Source of the DNA: Gemmatimonadota bacterium
GTDB taxonomy: Bacteria > Gemmatimonadota > Gemmatimonadetes > Palauibacterales > Palauibacteraceae
Direction of reading: 5' to 3'
DNA: 7,817 nt
NCBI GenBank assembly: GCA_030598525.1
Contig: JAUVPT010000064.1
Coordinates: 1 to 7,817, forward strand
Shown here piece by piece: positions 6,217-7,817 of this stretch; within the stretch, counting starts at the first letter, position 1; each line of letters starts with the position of its first letter. The notes beneath the pieces were generated by a model. It was not told the origin of the DNA. It saw only the letters and a list, made by a program, of their open reading frames with translations, and did not search any database. Made by a program: the position numbers and the translations under genes.

Positions 6217-7404
6217 ATGGCACGTCGAACGGTGGTTTCCATGCCCGGTGATGGGATCGGACAGACCGTCCTCCCGGAGGCGATCCGCGTCCTCGACGCG
6301 GTGGGATTCGAATCGGACTACGTCCACGCCGACATCGGTTGGGAGTTCTGGATCACGGAAGGCAATCCGCTCCCCGAGCGTACGGTCGATCTGTTGGCGG
6401 AGCACGGACTCGGATTGTTTGGCGCCATTACGTCGAAGCCGAAGAACGAGGCGACGTCCGAACTGAGCCCCGAACTGCAGGGGCAGGGACTGGTCTATTA
6501 CAGTCCGATCGTCGGGCTTCGGCAACGGTTCAACCTGGACGTGTCCATTCGGCCGTGCCGGTCGTTCCCGGGAAATCCCCTCAACTTCATTCGGCGAACG
6601 GCCGATGGGGGCTGGGAGGAGCCGAACGTCGATTCTGTGATCTTCCGCCAGAACACCGAAGGACTGTACGGCGGCGTCGAGTGGACGGACCCCCCGCGGG
6701 TTGTCCGCGACGCCTTCGAATCACACGCGAAGTTCAAGCGGTTCGCGGACACGCCCGGACCCGATCTCGCCATCTCCAGTCGGATCTTCACCCGTCGGGC
6801 GTGCGCTCGCATCACCCGCGCCGCGTTCGAGTACGCGGCCAGGCACGACTATCCGTCGGTCACTGTGTGCGAGAAGCCCAATGTCCTTCGCGAAACCTCG
6901 GGCATGCTGGAAGAGGAGGCCCGGAAGGTCCAGGCGGACTACCCGGACATACAGCTGTGGTCGACCAACATTGACGCGCAGATGATGTGGCTCACAAAGA
7001 GCCCGGAGAACTATTCCGTCATCGTGGCCGGCAACATGTTCGGGGACATCGTGTCGGACGCCTTCGCCGGTCTCGTCGGGGGCCTCGGCTTCGCATGCTC
7101 TGCCAATATCGGTGACGAGGTGGCCGTCTTCGAGCCCACGCATGGCTCGGCTCCCAAGTACGCCGACCTGGTCCCATCCATCGTCAACCCGATCGCCATG
7201 GTCCTGACAGCAGCCATGCTGCTGGACCATATCGGTGAGATCGATCGAGGGAATGCCGTCCGGGAAGCCGTCGCCGCGGTCGTAGCCGACGGCAGCGTGC
7301 GGGCATACGACATGCTTCGGCTGCCGGGCGGACCCGATGTCCTCGCGAAGGGCGCCGCATCGACGAGCGAGATCACGGACGCCATCATTGCACGCCTGGC
7401 CTGA
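6217..7404 (+). CDS. Isocitrate/isopropylmalate-family decarboxylating dehydrogenase
   Basis: 395 residues. The ATG at 6217 has AGGAGAGG (6202-6209) upstream; an open frame reaching further left overlaps the homoaconitase-type gene and is not used. The enzyme class oxidises a 2-hydroxy acid with a neighbouring carboxylate and releases CO2, using NAD or NADP and Mg/Mn. Motifs in order: PGDGIG (10-15); GAITSKPKNE near 69-78, the substrate loop; LRQRFNLDVSIRP (101-113) with the substrate-binding arginines 102 and 112; NTEGLYGG (146-153); EKPNVLRETSG with Lys220; TNIDA with Asp253; NMFGDIVSD (273-281) with the metal ligands Asp277 and Asp281; and EPTHGSAPKYA (306-316). Lys314-Tyr315 occupy the spot where E. 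coli NADP-isocitrate dehydrogenase has its NADP-binding Lys-Tyr and where NAD enzymes mostly have Asp-Ile, so NADP use is suggested. FRQNTEG has Gln where RENTEG is usual. Coming straight after a homoaconitase-type gene, isocitrate, homoisocitrate or a homologue are all possible substrates. Confidence 0.92.
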   Translation: MARRTVVSMPGDGIGQTVLPEAIRVLDAVGFESDYVHADIGWEFWITEGNPLPERTVDLLAEHGLGLFGAITSKPKNEATSELSPELQGQGLVYYSPIVGLRQRFNLDVSIRPCRSFPGNPLNFIRRTADGGWEEPNVDSVIFRQNTEGLYGGVEWTDPPRVVRDAFESHAKFKRFADTPGPDLAISSRIFTRRACARITRAAFEYAARHDYPSVTVCEKPNVLRETSGMLEEEARKVQADYPDIQLWSTNIDAQMMWLTKSPENYSVIVAGNMFGDIVSDAFAGLVGGLGFACSANIGDEVAVFEPTHGSAPKYADLVPSIVNPIAMVLTAAMLLDHIGEIDRGNAVREAVAAVVADGSVRAYDMLRLPGGPDVLAKGAASTSEITDAIIARLA

Positions 7405-7409
7405 GGAGG
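7404..7409 (+). promoter_or_regulatory. SD sequence overlapping the upstream stop codon; fixes a GTG start
   Basis: AGGAGG starts on the last base of the dehydrogenase stop codon TGA (7402-7404) and stands 5 bases before the GTG at 7415. No in-frame ATG is present in the visible part that would suit the CitD-like domain. The arrangement suggests translational coupling of the two genes. Confidence 0.75.
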
Positions 7410-7414
7410 TCCGA

Positions 7415-7817
7415 GTGACGGTTGCGGGCAGAGGCGAAGCGGGTCGGGCGGGCGAAGATGTCCGATCCGATCTGCACGTCGTCGTGGAGATCACGGAGGG
7501 AGGCGGCCTCGAGATCGAGGTGATCTCGAGAGTGGCCTCCCTGTACGGAGACGCGATCGAGGACACGGCCCGATCCACTCTCGCCGGTCTCGGCCTCCAG
7601 GACGCGCGGGTCCGGGTCGACGACAAGGGCGCTGTGCCATTCGTCATCGCGGCGCGTGTCGAGGCGGCAGCGCTCAGGGCCGGTGCCGACGCCACGGGCG
7701 ACGGTCGCCCCGAACGCACGGTTCCGGAGAAGCCGCACACGACGCGCGACCGCCTGCGCAGGTCGCGGCTCTACCTTCCCGGCGACCAGCCGAAACTGCA
7801 ACTCAACGCAGGTCTCC
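7415..7817 (+). CDS. CitD-like acyl-carrier domain fused to CitE-like lyase, C-terminus cut by window edge
   Basis: 134 residues are visible from the GTG at 7415; the frame is open to the window end. Residues about 12-91 resemble the citrate lyase gamma subunit (CitD): AGEDVRSD, LEIEVISRVASLYGDAIE, TLAGLGLQDARVRVDD and DKGAVPFVIAARVEAAALRA, the last close to the CitD signature DKGAL-x-C-x(2)-RAR. A polar linker (about 92-113) leads to LRRSRLYLPGDQPKLQLNAG (114-133), the opening strand of the HpcH/HpaI/CitE TIM barrel. CitD carries the phosphoribosyl-dephospho-CoA arm on a Ser two residues before the Asp of E-S-x-D; here that place is Arg17 (VRSD), with Ser18 next to it. CitE-type enzymes cleave citryl-ACP or related malyl-, citramalyl- and 3-hydroxyacyl-CoA esters. 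A CitF-like transferase would be expected further downstream if it is a true citrate-lyase-like complex. As the last visible gene of the operon, it ties the set to tricarboxylate cleavage. Confidence 0.83.
   Translation, partial: MTVAGRGEAGRAGEDVRSDLHVVVEITEGGGLEIEVISRVASLYGDAIEDTARSTLAGLGLQDARVRVDDKGAVPFVIAARVEAAALRAGADATGDGRPERTVPEKPHTTRDRLRRSRLYLPGDQPKLQLNAGL

Noticed and set aside
5207..6223. Minus-strand open frame of about 340 codons opposite the homoaconitase-type gene
   Set aside because: No recognisable domain; explained by the high-GC codon use of the opposite gene.
6721..7740. Minus-strand open frame of about 340 codons across the dehydrogenase and CitD-like genes
   Set aside because: It spans two plus-strand genes with strong motifs, has no family features and crosses the gene boundary.

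Overview
The window is high-GC bacterial DNA with densely packed genes, good Shine-Dalgarno sequences and short gaps. Nothing in it fixes a phylum. The gene mix (secreted S12-type serine hydrolase, free-standing SagB-like oxidoreductase, tricarboxylate gene cluster) would suit a high-GC environmental bacterium, but that is a guess. I saw no tRNA, rRNA, CRISPR array, insertion sequence or other sign of a mobile element.

Left part, minus strand (1-1905). A SagB/nitroreductase-family flavoprotein gene (1905-1324) is followed, in the same direction and after 97 bases, by a secreted beta-lactamase-family serine hydrolase (start at 1226) whose C-terminus lies beyond position 1. Bases 1906-2256 form a divergent intergenic region. 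It holds a possible -10 box on each strand and a strong inverted repeat (2147-2181) just downstream of the rightward -10 box.

Right part, plus strand (2257-7817). Five genes sit in a tight operon-like row with gaps of 48, 28, 20 and 10 bases, each with its own SD. They are: a small HD-domain protein whose HD dyad reads Ala-Asp; an MmgE/PrpD-family dehydratase; a single-chain aconitase-superfamily enzyme that reads like the Lys4/LysF homoaconitase of fungi; an isocitrate/isopropylmalate-type decarboxylating dehydrogenase; and, cut by the window end, a fusion of a CitD-like acyl-carrier domain to the start of a CitE-like lyase domain.

Taken together (inference), the plus-strand genes look like a self-contained module for a citrate-like tricarboxylate: removal of water (PrpD), re-addition of water to give the isomeric hydroxy acid (homoaconitase-like), NAD(P)-linked oxidative decarboxylation to a 2-oxo acid (dehydrogenase), and a C-C lyase for the same class of acid. 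The true substrate (homocitrate, 2-methylcitrate, citrate or another homologue) cannot be read from sequence alone. The combination and its unusual residues are the main points of interest.
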